This document shows positions 53,961 to 64,000 of a DNA stretch of 64,000 bases, in pieces. Numbering within the stretch: the first letter of the stretch is position 1; each line of letters opens with the position of its first letter. The position numbers were made by a program, and so were the translations under genes. The notes below the pieces were generated by a model. It made no database searches, was not told the DNA's origin, and saw nothing but the letters and a program-made list of their open reading frames with translations. Source of the stretch: Closterium sp. Naga37s-1 (taxonomy: Eukaryota; Streptophyta; Zygnematophyceae; Desmidiales; Closteriaceae); NCBI GenBank assembly GCA_947471745.1, contig CANJKZ010000955.1:741501-805500 (forward strand). The letters run 5' to 3'.

Positions 53961-54083
53961 CTAGGGCGGCTCGACGAAGTGAGGGCCCGGAGCGCGACTC
54001 GGGCTGAGCGCGCTTCGGGCAGGAAAAAAACCGATGTGGTGGGCCCTAAGCACAGTTCCCAAGGGGGAACCTGCTCGATACCA

Positions 54084-54215
54084 TGAGAAGATTTGATCAA
54101 GAATGAATGAACTATGAAATGAAGTGAGTACAAATATGAAACCCTAATTGGTTGTACCCCCTATGGGATACCCCACTATAGCCTACACAACAGCATAAGC
54201 TACAATGTTCTGACA
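54084..54215 (-). repeat. 5' LTR of copia F (132 bp)
   Basis: Identical to 46864-46995. In element orientation it is followed by TGGTATCGAGCAGG (primer site) and the GTTCCCCCTTGGGAAC hairpin at 54055-54070. Confidence 0.96.
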
Positions 54216-54220
54216 TACCA

Positions 54221-54548
54221 ACCACACAGCAAAGCCGAACCAAAAGGACCAAGCACCACCACCAGGGCTGGAGAAGCAAGGCCATTTGGCCTTAATGCCC
54301 TGAACATTCCGGGTTACGCTTGGAGCAGCTCGACCGTTTCAAGTGCTAGAATGGCATGGCACCCGTGACAGTCAGGGGCCTTGTTTGGGCCTTCCCCTGA
54401 ATCCAGGTTTTGGTTTCTGTGTTGAGCACACCCCCCCACCCCCCATCCCACCACTACTCCCCCCACCCCTCCACGACTTTGCCTACGAACCCCTTCCCTC
54501 CTCACAATTTTTTTGCCTACGATGTAGAGGCTGTAAGAATGTTGAGCG
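54221..54548. other. Sequence between F and G2
   Basis: Counterpart of 22521-22835, with a private 13-bp insertion near 54240 (AAAAGGACCAAGC region). No gene. It ends GAGCG, the left target duplication of G2. Confidence 0.6.
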
Positions 54549-54887
54549 TGCTAGAAAGGCATAGTGCCGTCGTAGCGGAAGCCTTGATTGTAGAAGAGAA
54601 TAACAAGAGAACTTTGCAACTGAATGGATTGATTATGAAACCTCACAGCAGGGAATTTATGCTATCAGCTACTCTGCCCACACCTATCCATGCACACTAA
54701 TAATTGTACCACCAATAATGGCAACTCCAATAAAGGAGTACCAATAATTTCACCCCCAAACCTCTAGACTCCAATAATTCTGGCCCTACAATAATTGTAC
54801 AATTATTGTAGGACCTGGAGTCTTATAAAGGAGACTACAGTAAAAATCTAACAGCATATATAGTTCCTCATGTTTCTATTTCCAACA
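54549..54887 (-). repeat. 3' LTR of G2 (339 bp)
   Basis: One private change by eye (CTACTCTGCC). The 26-bp palindrome is at 54786-54811. Confidence 0.93.
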
Positions 54888-57354
54888 CTCCCCCTTGCTG
54901 TAGATTTTACTATAAATTTACTGGGGTTCATTTTTGTGGAGGGTAGGAGTACAAGGTGGTACCGTTGGTGACACAGGTAATTGCGGATGATTCCGGCGAG
55001 GATTGCGGAGCTGTTGAAGATGACAGCGTTGTTTGCGGAGCAGACCACGTTAGGGTTTCAAAGTTCCGTTGACACGTTGGAGAGTTGGGTCGATTGTCAT
55101 GTAGCAGATTTCGTGCACGTTCCTCGTCAGGTGTACACTTGGTCCCGACTTTCGGATCTCAGGTGTTTCTTGTTACGTTGCTGTCACATTGGTGCTGCGC
55201 CCTGGTGCTCGTCTCTCCTTCCCACAGCTCTTGCGACCTCGTCGAGCAGGGGTCCTCCAATCTTGTCATTTGCTCGCTTTCAGATGTCCCTTTCGAAGCT
55301 GTTTCTCTAGCTATGAGTGCTGCTGGCGAAATTATGGCGAAATCATAGCTTAGCTGCTAGCGCGCGACCTAGCAGCAGCCCGAAATGCTCCCCGATCCGC
55401 GTTAGCTGCTTCCATTGCGCGTCAGCTGTTGTATGTCGCGATATCCGGCAGCATCAGCTGGTGCGCGTCACCAGCGCTCGTGATGTCACGGCTGGCGCTC
55501 GGTGACAATAACGCACGTGACGACCTGCAGCGCCGGATGCGCGTTTTCTGCGGCTGCGGCCAGATCCGTGACTGCTGCTTCTGTCGCGTTACTGCTTCCT
55601 CTGTCGCGCGGCTGCAGTAACCTTCTCGCTTGACGTCCTGCGCGCTGCAGCTCCTTGCGCGTGACTGCTGTTCACGGCGCTCTGCGACATCGATGCCCGT
55701 GGTGATCGGCAGCAGCGGCTGGCGCACGTCTGGAGCATCATGCGCGCTGCTGCATTATATCGCATGTGGCGGCTTCTACTGGTGCGCGCCCTCCCCTTGC
55801 CATTTCGGACGACCTGGCGCTCCTGCAGCGCCTCGCGCATGACGCCATTGCCCACGACTGCAACGACGGCCGCACCTGTGGCGAGCTGCAGCACCTGTGG
55901 CGCACGGCAGCACCTGTGACGCACGGCAGCACCTGTGACGCACGACTTTCTTCTTCCTGCCAAGGTGAGAATGCTTAGTGGAACCTGACTGTTTCACCCA
56001 TATTACCCTGTTACCCTGTGATGTTACCTTGTGCTGCTCCCCTTGACCCTGTGCTGCTCCATGTTGCCCTGTGCTGCTCCCCCTATACCAGGTGGCGTAC
56101 GGGAGCAGCTGCAACTGGTACACAAGCACCTGGCGGCTGTTCCTGCACCTGTCGGCTGCTCCTGCACCTGGCGGCTGCTCCTGCACCTGGCGGCTGCTCC
56201 TGCACCTGGCGGCTGCTCCTGCACCTGGCGGAAGCTGCACCAGCGGCGGTTGACGAGTGGCGGCCGCATCAGCAGCTTGTGCAGGCCAGCTTTCTCGTGC
56301 CGACCAGAAGCTTCAACTTCAACGGCGTGCAGCAGGGGTCGCACATCAGCAGCACTACCCGGCGCTCGGCAGCAGCATCAGCGTATTGCAGTAGCGACAC
56401 ACTCGCGGAAGTAGCGGCGGGTGAGCTGGAGACGACTAGCAGCAACTGGCTGCTGACCCATTCTTCTGCCGAGGTGAGGTGTTCCGTTTGAGCGAGCGTT
56501 GTGCTCTCCTCTCTGCCGCACCCAAGTCCTGACTTCTTGCACCGTCGTATCTTATGCACCCTTGTGAGTGAGGCTCCAGCTTTCTACCCTGCCTCATGCC
56601 ATGGTGCCTTACACCCCGTAAGCCTCGTCTTGTTCTGGATGCAGAGTCAGTCATGCCTGCTTTCACTTGTGATGCTATCCCCTTGTCACACCAGCGGGCG
56701 CACGGGAGCAGCTGTGGGCGACTGGCCATGGCGGCTGCAACATTTACTGCCCACCTGAAGCATCACTTGGCCGCTTGCAGCAACATCGGGCCTGCTGCAG
56801 CAGATGGCGGCAGAAGCACTCTGCACCAGCACTCTGCCTGCAGCTCCCCTTGACGCCCTTAACCAGAAGCTATGCGGCCTGCAGCAACTGTTGTGGCTCC
56901 AGCATGTCTTGGTACGCTACTGCTGCTCCAGCACACGTCCATCACATGTAGCTTGCCTTTTATCTTCGATCAGCAGTAACAGTCGTTTATCCATTCATGA
57001 CTGTGTAATCCTCCACTGACTCTTGCTGTCGTGTTTTACTCCCCCTGAAATCAGCAGGCATATGAAGTCTTCAGGAACGGCCGCTGCAGATGGCGAGTGG
57101 TTGTGACCAACCAGCAGCAGCGACTGTCCAGCAGAATATCTGATGGCTGCTGTTACTGATTGCAGTAGGTCTTCTCATGATTATATGCTGACTCCTGTGA
57201 TGACGAAAATGAAAAGATGGTTGTGAGATGAAATCCTGATTTGTTGCACCCCAAGATACTCCACACCCCACTCCCCCTCTCACTCGTGTGTTAGTAGGCA
57301 TGCACATGCGTGAGCACGCACACATCACCAAACACATGAGTGAGATGTGTGGAG
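54888..57354 (-). other. Long 3' segment of G2 beyond pol
   Basis: Counterpart of 23175-25641, including the 19-bp repeats. One donor-like site has changed from GCCGAG|GTGAG to GCCAAG|GTGAG (about 55963), which keeps the GT. Confidence 0.5.
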
Positions 57355-60300
57355 TTACGTGATGCTGTGTTGTTCCGTTCCCTTTGAGAAGCCCGGACTT
57401 GAGAGTGCAGCTCCAGCAGCTTCAATGTGAGTATTGGGTGCAGACGGTGCGACATGTGGAGTTGGTTGGAGACCGCACAAGAGGCTGCAGGTGAGATGTT
57501 GTTTGGCTGTGAGGGGCTTGGTGAGATAATCCGCAGCTTGCTGAGCTGTTGGGCAGTACTCCGGCCGTACAACTCCATCACGAACAGCCTTCCTCGTCCA
57601 ATGGTAACGGATGTCCATGTGCTTGATGCGTTGACTCATCTGCTCTCCGGTTGCAAGCGCAATGGTGCTTTGGTTATCCACAAAGATGACGGTAGGGTCC
57701 TGCTGTCGAAAACCGAGGTCTTCACACAAGCGGCGAAGGTATGTGGCTTCCCTTGCCCCTTCAAACAGCGCAATGTATTCTGCTTCAGCTGTTGATGTCG
57801 CAATGACTGTTTGTCGTTTAGTCCTCCAACTGACAGCAGCTCCTCCCAAGGTAAACACGTAGCCTCCAACTGAGTGACGCCCTTCTTCGTTCGCATAATC
57901 CGAGTCCGTGTATTCGCAGAGCACCAAGTCTCCTCCTCCATAGACCAGCCCCATGTCTGCAGTGTTCTGTAAGTAGTTGAACACCCTGTGGATTCCAAGC
58001 ACTGTTGTTGCTGTTGGTTTGCTTGCTTGCCTGGCCAGCACATGCGCCGCATAAGTTATGTCCGGCCGCCCTGCTGTTGAGATGTACAGCAATGTCCCAA
58101 CTTGTTTCAGCACCAATTGACCATTAATCTCGTCCGGTGGTTCTCCTTGTGGTCCAGGTTCCTTGGCGATCGGTGTCCGTACTCCGGAACGGCTGCCCTC
58201 CATCCCGAATGTCGCCAAAGCCTGTGAGATGTACTTTGTGAGTCCGAGTGCGATCAAGTCATTGTCCGCGGTGACGTTGAGCCCCAAAAATTGCGTCATG
58301 GTCTCGCTGACCGTTAAGGTAAAGTGCTGCTTCAAGTGTTGAATCACAACTTCAATGCCTTTTGCGTCATGAGACTGGATGAGAATGTCGTCAACGTAAG
58401 TGAGTAGCCACACCGTGTCCTGTCCGTCTCTTTTCCAAATAAATAGAGAGGGGTCTGATTCGGATTGCACCATGTCCAGCTCCAACAAGACACCTCGTAA
58501 GTGTTGATGCCACAAACGTGGTGCTTGTTTCAGTCCATACACACTTCTTTTGAGTTTCCAAACTTTGTCTCCGTCCCGCCTTGGTTCTGGTGGTCGTACG
58601 TATATATCCCGGTCGATTGGAGCGTACAGGAATGCGTTGGAGATGTCCAGTTGCACCACCTTCCGCTTTGTAGTAGATGCACCAGCGACGAACATGCGAG
58701 AGGTAGGTCCTTGGCTGACTGGTGCATACGTCCCATCGTATGTTCCCCATGTTTGTCCGCATCCCTTGACCACCCAGCGCGCTTTAAACCGGTTTGGCTG
58801 TCCGTGCTCATCTCGTTTCACCCTGAGAACGACTCCTTCCGCCAGCACCGTCGTTCCTTTTGGTACGTCCGCTCTGTCCACCACTTCGTATGCTTCCAGC
58901 TCATCGAATTTAGCCAATTCTGCATCCACCGCGGCTTGCCAAAGAGGTGCGTACGGGTCTGTTGTCATGTCCTTGAGCGTTTTGGGCTCCTTGTACGTCA
59001 AGTCCACCATGGGGATGCCGGTTGCTGCACATCCTAGCACGTGTTGTTGCACGTTGAACGCTTGTGCTGCCCGTTGTTTCCCAAACAGTACGTCCAGTCC
59101 TGTCATGCCGTCCGTCCCTTGTTCTTCTCTTCGAAGCACAGTCACCGTTGGGTTGAAATGAACCCGTCGTGGAGTTGCGTCATGAGCTGCCAGCTCGATT
59201 CCATCAGGTGGGTACGCAAAGTCATAGAGATGACTTGCCTCATTCTCCATGTTGTTGCTTTCAGCAATTTCAGGAACAGAGACGCCTGCTAGAGGTAAGT
59301 CACTTGCTGTAGCCCCTTCTCCTGTTTCGGCTGCATCGTCAATGGGTGAGTCCTTTTGAGTTGTGTCAACTTCCTGTCCTCGTGTGGTTGTGGGCGATGT
59401 AGGCGATGGTGGGGATGCGGGAAAGGAGTCAAACCTGGAGCCAAAGCCTTCTCCGCCTGAAGTCCAGCCGTCAATGTGCGGTGAGACTTCTTCCAAGTAG
59501 TGTTGGCGTTCGATTATTGATTCAGCGTCCGGTAACATGAGGTCATAAAAAAAGCGAGCGGAGCGTGTGTCAGTGTCAACGTCGCTTGCCAAGTCCCGCA
59601 CGATCCATGCCTTTCGTGAGTTAGAGAGGCCGAGAAACATGCCTGTCCGACCTCTCTGCTCAAATTTTCCGAAGCTGCCTTGGGGAGGGAGATAGTAGCA
59701 CAGGCAGCCAAATGTCCTTGCCATCGAGACATCTGCCGCCTTTCCCGTCATCATGAAGTACGGTGAGTGTGCCGATGGGTTGCTGCTGCAGCTGATGCGG
59801 TTGTGTAGCCATGCTGCATATTCCAGCGCACAAGGCCAAAACTTGGAGGAAAGGCTGGCCCCAGTAGTCATTGCGCGCACTCGGTCCATGAGTGTACGGT
59901 TAACCCGTTCGGCGACTCCATTCTGTTGTGGCGTGTGTGGTAAGGAAGTTTGGTGATTGATGCCGTGAGAGCTCAGGTTATCCGTGAAAGCATTCGCGGT
60001 ATACTCCCCCCCGTTGTCCGTGCGCAAGGCAGCCAGCGGCTTCGTGGGCAATTTGGTCTTCATCTCGCGATGCCATGCCGAGAAAACAGTTGCCATGTCG
60101 GACCGGCGAGCCAACGGCGCCACCCACAGGTAGTTGGTGTAGTCATCCTTGAGCGTCAGCACGTAGCGAAGTGAAGGGTGAGCGTCACCCAAGTCCATGA
60201 TATCGCTATGCACGAGCTCCAAAGGTCGAGTTGTGCGCTTGTCTCCACCTGTGGGAAATGGGGTTTTGCTCATCTTCCCTCGAAGACATGAGTCACACGG

Positions 60301-62799
60301 GGGTTTGAGGGGACTTGTCTTGTCGGATATGGAGAGTCCTTCAACATCTCCATTGCGAAATGTTGCGTCCATGGATGTGTATGATGGGTGACCCAAGCGT
60401 TTGTGGGCCATGCGGTATGTGATCGATGCATGAGCAGACTGCACATTCAGCCCTCCAAGACCAGGTTCATTCGATGCTTCATTCGGATGATCATGACCAG
60501 ATTCATGGGCGGATGTAAGTGCAGGCTCATATTGCATCATGAGCACACCATGCATGATCATCCCAATCCCAATGACCACATGCTCATCTCCAGCTGCCAT
60601 AGTGATCTCAATGTTGCCATCATCACGTGTGCGAATCCGAGCTCCCTTTTTGTGCAGTTGGCAATAAGAGAGCAAGTTGGACTTCAATCCGGGGACATAG
60701 AGCACGTCGGTGAAGCGTACGGTTGTTCCATCAGGTGCCGTTGCTCGAATTGTTCCCGCCATCGAGCTCAACAGGTGGCTCCCGTCAGCAAGCTCCACAT
60801 ACACAGGTTCATTCAGCTCCTTTACACCTTCAAACCAATCCTTTTCTGAAGTCATGTGTTGGCTGCATCCGCTGTCCAGAAACCACATCGACCCTCCGGC
60901 TGATGGTAACATTGCTTGTGACGATCGAACTGTTGCAACGCATGTAACGGTTCGTTTGTTGTCTCCCCCGGCTGCCCCTTGCTGTTTTGTCGCTTGATTG
61001 TCACGTTTCGGACTTTCACTCCTTCGAGGCGAGGACGAACGGCTACTCCAGGTGCGCTGGTTTGTTCTCCCTCTGTTTTGTGGTTCCCAACCTGGTGGTG
61101 ACCAACCCGGAGGCGCCTTGGGACACTTGTAGAACGAGTGGCCGGATTCCTTGCAGTACCAACACACAAGGTTAGACCGCCCTCCTTTTCCTTCGTTGCC
61201 TTTGAATTTGTCCCCAACCGGCGCATGCTGCCCTCCCGTTGACCTTGTCGCATTCTGGTTGCCCTTTGTCTCGGTCCTCTCCTTTGCTGGTGAAGTATCT
61301 CCACGTGCTTGACCAGCCATGCGGGGAGGACGTTTGTCACGATTGGTCTTGCTAATGAGGTCTTGGTAACGTTGTTCCTGAATCATCATTCGCTGTAGTG
61401 TGTAGCTGTCCGAGATGTCGTGTAGCATTGCTGAATGCCTTAGCTCCTCCCAATGCGGCGGCAGCCCAGTAATCAGATTCAAGGTGAATGAATCTTCATC
61501 CACCATTTTTCCCGCCATTGCCAACTTGTCATGAATTGCAGTTGCTCGGTTGATGTATTCTTCCACTCTTTCTTGACTCCCCATCTTCAGGTTGTCCAAT
61601 TGCCTTTGGAGAGATGCCTTTGCCACCGAATCCTTTGCCTGGTAAGTCTCCATCAGGTACTCCCATGCTTCGAATGCCGGACTGTATGACTCTTGGAACA
61701 CGTCCAGTTGCAGCTGAATCGTTGCGCTCACGCTATGTAGTAGTACCCAAAAAGCCAGCGTAGCCCGTTGTGAGTAATCTGGTTGCAGAACTTCCAGCCG
61801 TTCCATTGCATCTCGCATGTCTCCATTCGCCATTGTAACCGGGTATTGTAGTGTCACGAAAAACTCCCACAGATTTGTCACGCGCGCGTTCATGCGAAAC
61901 CGAAGAGCCCACTCTCGGAAGTTAGTCCCGTCGAACGGGGTTGTTGTGAACGCTTTGTCTACTGCTGCTCCCACCATCTTGCGTGACAACCTGTCCTTGT
62001 CTTCTTCCGTGTACTCTCGTGGAGACGGGTCGAAGAGCGTAGGCACGTTAGCTGGTCGAGGCAGTTGTACGGTGCGATGTGTGCCTTCACGTTCCACCAC
62101 TTCCACTTGATCACGTCGCATGACACCACTTGACTGCATCCCGTGCCCCATGCGCCCCATGCTCCCTGCAGGTACAGCTTCCATTTGAGACCGTGGCGCA
62201 CGAGGAGGTATGACGTTGTTGCCCAAAAGGTGAGATCTGCCCATCACGGGAACTCCAATGGGATGGGAGTTAGTACCAAGACGTCGTAGTGGGGGAGCAC
62301 CAATAGTGTAGGATTCGAATCCCACACCTTCCATGCCCACATGACTGGTTCGACCACTCCCTTCACCAATCTGTCCTCTCATGTTTCTTCCCATGCCGAT
62401 CCCATCACCATGCTCCATCACATTCGTTCCACTCCCGTACGCATCATCCCTCCCCGTTGCTTCCCTTTGCATGGTTGATTGAGGTTCAGGGTGGGAGCTC
62501 CCCTCTCCTTGGAAGGATGCATCCCTCCCTTGGGATGACTCTCCTCCTTGGGGTAAGCTTCCCTCTCCTTCACCTTCAATCTCTGCATCCATATTTGAAG
62601 TATGGTTTTGGTTAGTACGCGGAGTGTTTGGGTTGCTGAAATCTCGAACTTGGGCTGGCATGTTGAACTTTGCTCTTAATGACGCTTGGAGTGTCGGTGG
62701 TGCCCTTGCAATCATGTTCTCCAAGTGCTCATGTTGAGCCATGATGGCTTCTTCAAACGCCTCGTATCCAGCATCGACTTCATCGTCGAACCACGCCAT
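57355..62799 (-). CDS. Copia G2 gag-pol polyprotein, 1,814 aa
   Basis: Uninterrupted from ATG 62799, with the same motif residues as G1 (zinc knuckle 546-559, Asp642, Asp866/Asp928/Glu964, YVDD 1468-1471). I see four residue differences from G1: Val to Ile in AESIIERQ, Glu to Ala in ITYAAHV, Ile to Thr in KPLTAKQ, and Ser to Asn near the C-terminus. TYAAHV is the usual copia form, so the Glu in G1 may be the derived state. Both copies remain potentially active. Confidence 0.95.
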   Translation of the reverse strand: MAWFDDEVDAGYEAFEEAIMAQHEHLENMIARAPPTLQASLRAKFNMPAQVRDFSNPNTPRTNQNHTSNMDAEIEGEGEGSLPQGGESSQGRDASFQGEGSSHPEPQSTMQREATGRDDAYGSGTNVMEHGDGIGMGRNMRGQIGEGSGRTSHVGMEGVGFESYTIGAPPLRRLGTNSHPIGVPVMGRSHLLGNNVIPPRAPRSQMEAVPAGSMGRMGHGMQSSGVMRRDQVEVVEREGTHRTVQLPRPANVPTLFDPSPREYTEEDKDRLSRKMVGAAVDKAFTTTPFDGTNFREWALRFRMNARVTNLWEFFVTLQYPVTMANGDMRDAMERLEVLQPDYSQRATLAFWVLLHSVSATIQLQLDVFQESYSPAFEAWEYLMETYQAKDSVAKASLQRQLDNLKMGSQERVEEYINRATAIHDKLAMAGKMVDEDSFTLNLITGLPPHWEELRHSAMLHDISDSYTLQRMMIQEQRYQDLISKTNRDKRPPRMAGQARGDTSPAKERTETKGNQNATRSTGGQHAPVGDKFKGNEGKGGRSNLVCWYCKESGHSFYKCPKAPPGWSPPGWEPQNRGRTNQRTWSSRSSSPRRSESPKRDNQATKQQGAAGGDNKRTVTCVATVRSSQAMLPSAGGSMWFLDSGCSQHMTSEKDWFEGVKELNEPVYVELADGSHLLSSMAGTIRATAPDGTTVRFTDVLYVPGLKSNLLSYCQLHKKGARIRTRDDGNIEITMAAGDEHVVIGIGMIMHGVLMMQYEPALTSAHESGHDHPNEASNEPGLGGLNVQSAHASITYRMAHKRLGHPSYTSMDATFRNGDVEGLSISDKTSPLKPPCDSCLRGKMSKTPFPTGGDKRTTRPLELVHSDIMDLGDAHPSLRYVLTLKDDYTNYLWVAPLARRSDMATVFSAWHREMKTKLPTKPLAALRTDNGGEYTANAFTDNLSSHGINHQTSLPHTPQQNGVAERVNRTLMDRVRAMTTGASLSSKFWPCALEYAAWLHNRISCSSNPSAHSPYFMMTGKAADVSMARTFGCLCYYLPPQGSFGKFEQRGRTGMFLGLSNSRKAWIVRDLASDVDTDTRSARFFYDLMLPDAESIIERQHYLEEVSPHIDGWTSGGEGFGSRFDSFPASPPSPTSPTTTRGQEVDTTQKDSPIDDAAETGEGATASDLPLAGVSVPEIAESNNMENEASHLYDFAYPPDGIELAAHDATPRRVHFNPTVTVLRREEQGTDGMTGLDVLFGKQRAAQAFNVQQHVLGCAATGIPMVDLTYKEPKTLKDMTTDPYAPLWQAAVDAELAKFDELEAYEVVDRADVPKGTTVLAEGVVLRVKRDEHGQPNRFKARWVVKGCGQTWGTYDGTYAPVSQGPTSRMFVAGASTTKRKVVQLDISNAFLYAPIDRDIYVRPPEPRRDGDKVWKLKRSVYGLKQAPRLWHQHLRGVLLELDMVQSESDPSLFIWKRDGQDTVWLLTYVDDILIQSHDAKGIEVVIQHLKQHFTLTVSETMTQFLGLNVTADNDLIALGLTKYISQALATFGMEGSRSGVRTPIAKEPGPQGEPPDEINGQLVLKQVGTLLYISTAGRPDITYAAHVLARQASKPTATTVLGIHRVFNYLQNTADMGLVYGGGDLVLCEYTDSDYANEEGRHSVGGYVFTLGGAAVSWRTKRQTVIATSTAEAEYIALFEGAREATYLRRLCEDLGFRQQDPTVIFVDNQSTIALATGEQMSQRIKHMDIRYHWTRKAVRDGVVRPEYCPTAQQAADYLTKPLTAKQHLTCSLLCGLQPTPHVAPSAPNTHIEAAGAALSSPGFSKGTEQHSIT

Positions 62800-62908
62800 G
62801 CCTTCAATCCAAATGTTGTCACTTGCTGTGCGAGTTTGCTAACATGTCAGTCCAATGTGAATGCTGATAAGGTTCTGACCAAATTTCGGCAGCATGCCCC
62901 CTAGAGTA

Positions 62909-62920
62909 GCTCTGATACCA
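62909..62920 (-). promoter_or_regulatory. Primer binding site of G2
   Basis: TGGTATCAGAGC in element orientation, directly after the 5' LTR, as in G1. Confidence 0.9.
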
Positions 62921-63259
62921 TGCTAGAAAGGCATAGTGCCGTCGTAGCGGAAGCCTTGATTGTAGAAGAGAATAACAAGAGAACTTTGCAATTGAATGGA
63001 TTGATTATGAAACCTCACAGCAGGGAATTTATGCTATCAGCTACCCTACCCACATCTATCCATGCACACTAATAATTGTACCACCAATAATGGCAACTCC
63101 AATAAAGGAGTACCAATAATTTCACCCCCAAACCTCTAGACTCCAATAATTCTGGCCCTACAATAATTGTACAATTATTGTAGGACCTGGAGTCTTATAA
63201 AGGAGACTACAGTAAAAATCTAACAGCATATATAGTTCCTCATGTTTCTATTTCCAACA
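62921..63259 (-). repeat. 5' LTR of G2 (339 bp)
   Basis: Three private changes by eye (GCAATTGAATGG, CCCTACCC and ACATCTATCC). The 26-bp palindrome is at 63158-63183. Confidence 0.93.
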
Positions 63260-63264
63260 GAGCG

Positions 63265-63596
63265 CTGAGTATGCACCTTCCCTCTGCTAAGTAGAAGGAT
63301 GTTCTCCTTTGGACATTAGGGAAAAGTGACATTCCTTAGAAGTCCGTATTTTAAGCCTTGATTTCGGCCTGCGCTCGTGAAAATCAGGGCCAGAATTTGA
63401 GCACCTCAGGACTCAAAGTTTTGGTCCCAGGGACTTCGACAGCCCTGACCACCACTCACTGGCACACCCCACCACCATTCCGTATATTTTGAAGATAACG
63501 ACGTGGAATGATCGAAATCGTCCATTCGCCTTGTGTCAGCGAGCCTGACACCAGCCAAGAACACACACTGTGTTGTTTTGTTTTGTTTTGTTTTGT
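63265..63596. other. Right flank of G2, no gene seen
   Basis: Counterpart of 31552-31883, ending in the GTTTT microsatellite. Confidence 0.5.
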
Positions 63597-63948
63597 TTTT
63601 TCTGCCTTATGTGCCCTCTGTCCGTGGTTCAAAACCTTCTCAATTTCTTGATTTCTTCTTGCCCCAACATGTTACGGGGCTAACATCATGAGGTTTCAAG
63701 CAGGAAATGTACTGCCTCAGGGCCAGTTTATGAAGAATGGAGATGCATTTCCCCAATTTCGTTTTGCTGCAAACCGCCATGTAACAACTTTCAACAAGGT
63801 GTTTGTATGGAATGATATGCATCTTTCACTATATTTCATAAGTAGCCTTCAGAAGGACAATGCCATGTTTCACAACCCAGCATTAGCGAATGCTTATTTT
63901 CATATCAGCGGTGTTCCTTTGCAGCGTATGTTCTGGTGCGTGAATCGC
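63597..63948 (+). pseudogene. PLAC8 3' end fragment, unit 2
   Basis: Same fragment as 31884-32235, with the same lost acceptor (CAACAT at 63670), showing that the damage predates the duplication. Remaining bases to 64000 continue the unit without a recognised gene. Confidence 0.7.
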
Positions 63949-64000
63949 GAGGGAATGACGGCCCGCCCTGGTTTCGGGTTTCCGATTCCTTTTGGCAGTG

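Larger units (their letters stand above)
46864..54215 (-). mobile_element. Copia element F, intact and recent (7,352 bp)
   Basis: Complete minus-strand element with 132-bp LTRs that are identical by eye, target duplication TACCA (46859-46863 and 54216-54220), primer site, repeat leader, one 1,989-codon gag-pol frame and polypurine block. The equivalent position in unit 1 (22516-22520) is empty, so it inserted after the duplication. It is the only intact member of the poly-Gly copia family here and the best reference for A to E. Confidence 0.97.
54549..63259 (-). mobile_element. Copia element G2, intact (8,711 bp)
   Basis: Duplicate of G1 at the matching position, with LTRs 54549-54887 and 62921-63259 and the same GAGCG target duplication (54544-54548 and 63260-63264). 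It arrived by the segmental duplication, not by a new insertion. Confidence 0.95.
37340..64000 (+). repeat. Direct segmental repeat, unit 2
   Basis: Second copy of the unit described at 12991-32485, holding copia E 3' part, gypsy, PLAC8, G2 and the PLAC8 fragment, plus copia F, which is absent from unit 1. It runs off the window; by alignment its end should fall about 199 bp past 64000. Confidence 0.9.

Noticed and set aside
57355-62799. G2 as a second independent transposition of G
   Set aside because: It has the same GAGCG target and the same flanking host sequence on both sides as G1, so it came with the segmental duplication.

Overview
The window is eukaryotic nuclear DNA that is almost entirely nested LTR retrotransposons, with one host gene present twice. 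It shows spliceosomal GT-AG introns, Ty1/copia and Ty3/gypsy polyproteins, tRNA-Met-like primer sites, and a plant-type PLAC8 (FW2.2/cell-number-regulator) gene. The GC-rich copia family, with its poly-glycine gag, resembles what I associate with streptophyte green algae such as Closterium. That assignment is an inference from memory, not shown by the sequence.

Layout. 1-424: end of a LINE endonuclease reading frame, cut by copia A. 419-2374: remnant of copia A (minus), cut by copia C. 2375-9128: copia C (plus), itself split by copia B (minus, 5063-7729, perfect 126-bp LTRs, 5-bp target duplication). 9129-9144: a 16-nt junction that joins C pol in frame to the gag of copia D. 9145-15371: copia D. 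15372-19657: decayed Ty3/gypsy element whose gag is broken at the D boundary. 20200-21555: a five-exon PLAC8 gene. 22836-31546: intact copia G1 (minus, 1,814-aa polyprotein). 31884-32235: a decayed second PLAC8 3' end. 32486-39715: copia E (plus).

The order then repeats: gypsy 39716-44000, PLAC8 44543-45898, G2 54549-63259, and the PLAC8 fragment from 63597. The one addition is an intact, very young copia F (46864-54215) in the second unit. The two units are direct repeats, offset by about 24.34 kb before F and 31.71 kb after it. E lies at their junction and behaves as a recombinant: its 3' third matches D closely, its 5' two thirds do not, its LTRs differ, and its flanks do not form a target duplication. 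This is what unequal homologous recombination between two copia elements would leave, and it would have doubled the PLAC8 gene.

Inferred order of events: the gypsy element, LINE and A are oldest; copia D-type and C insertions followed; G inserted shortly before the tandem duplication (all LTR differences among the four G LTRs are private to one LTR); F inserted after it (unit 1 keeps the empty site). B has identical LTRs and is also recent, although it is internally deleted. F, G1 and G2 have uninterrupted gag-pol frames and could be active; the others are broken. I saw no tRNA or rRNA genes and no CRISPR arrays.
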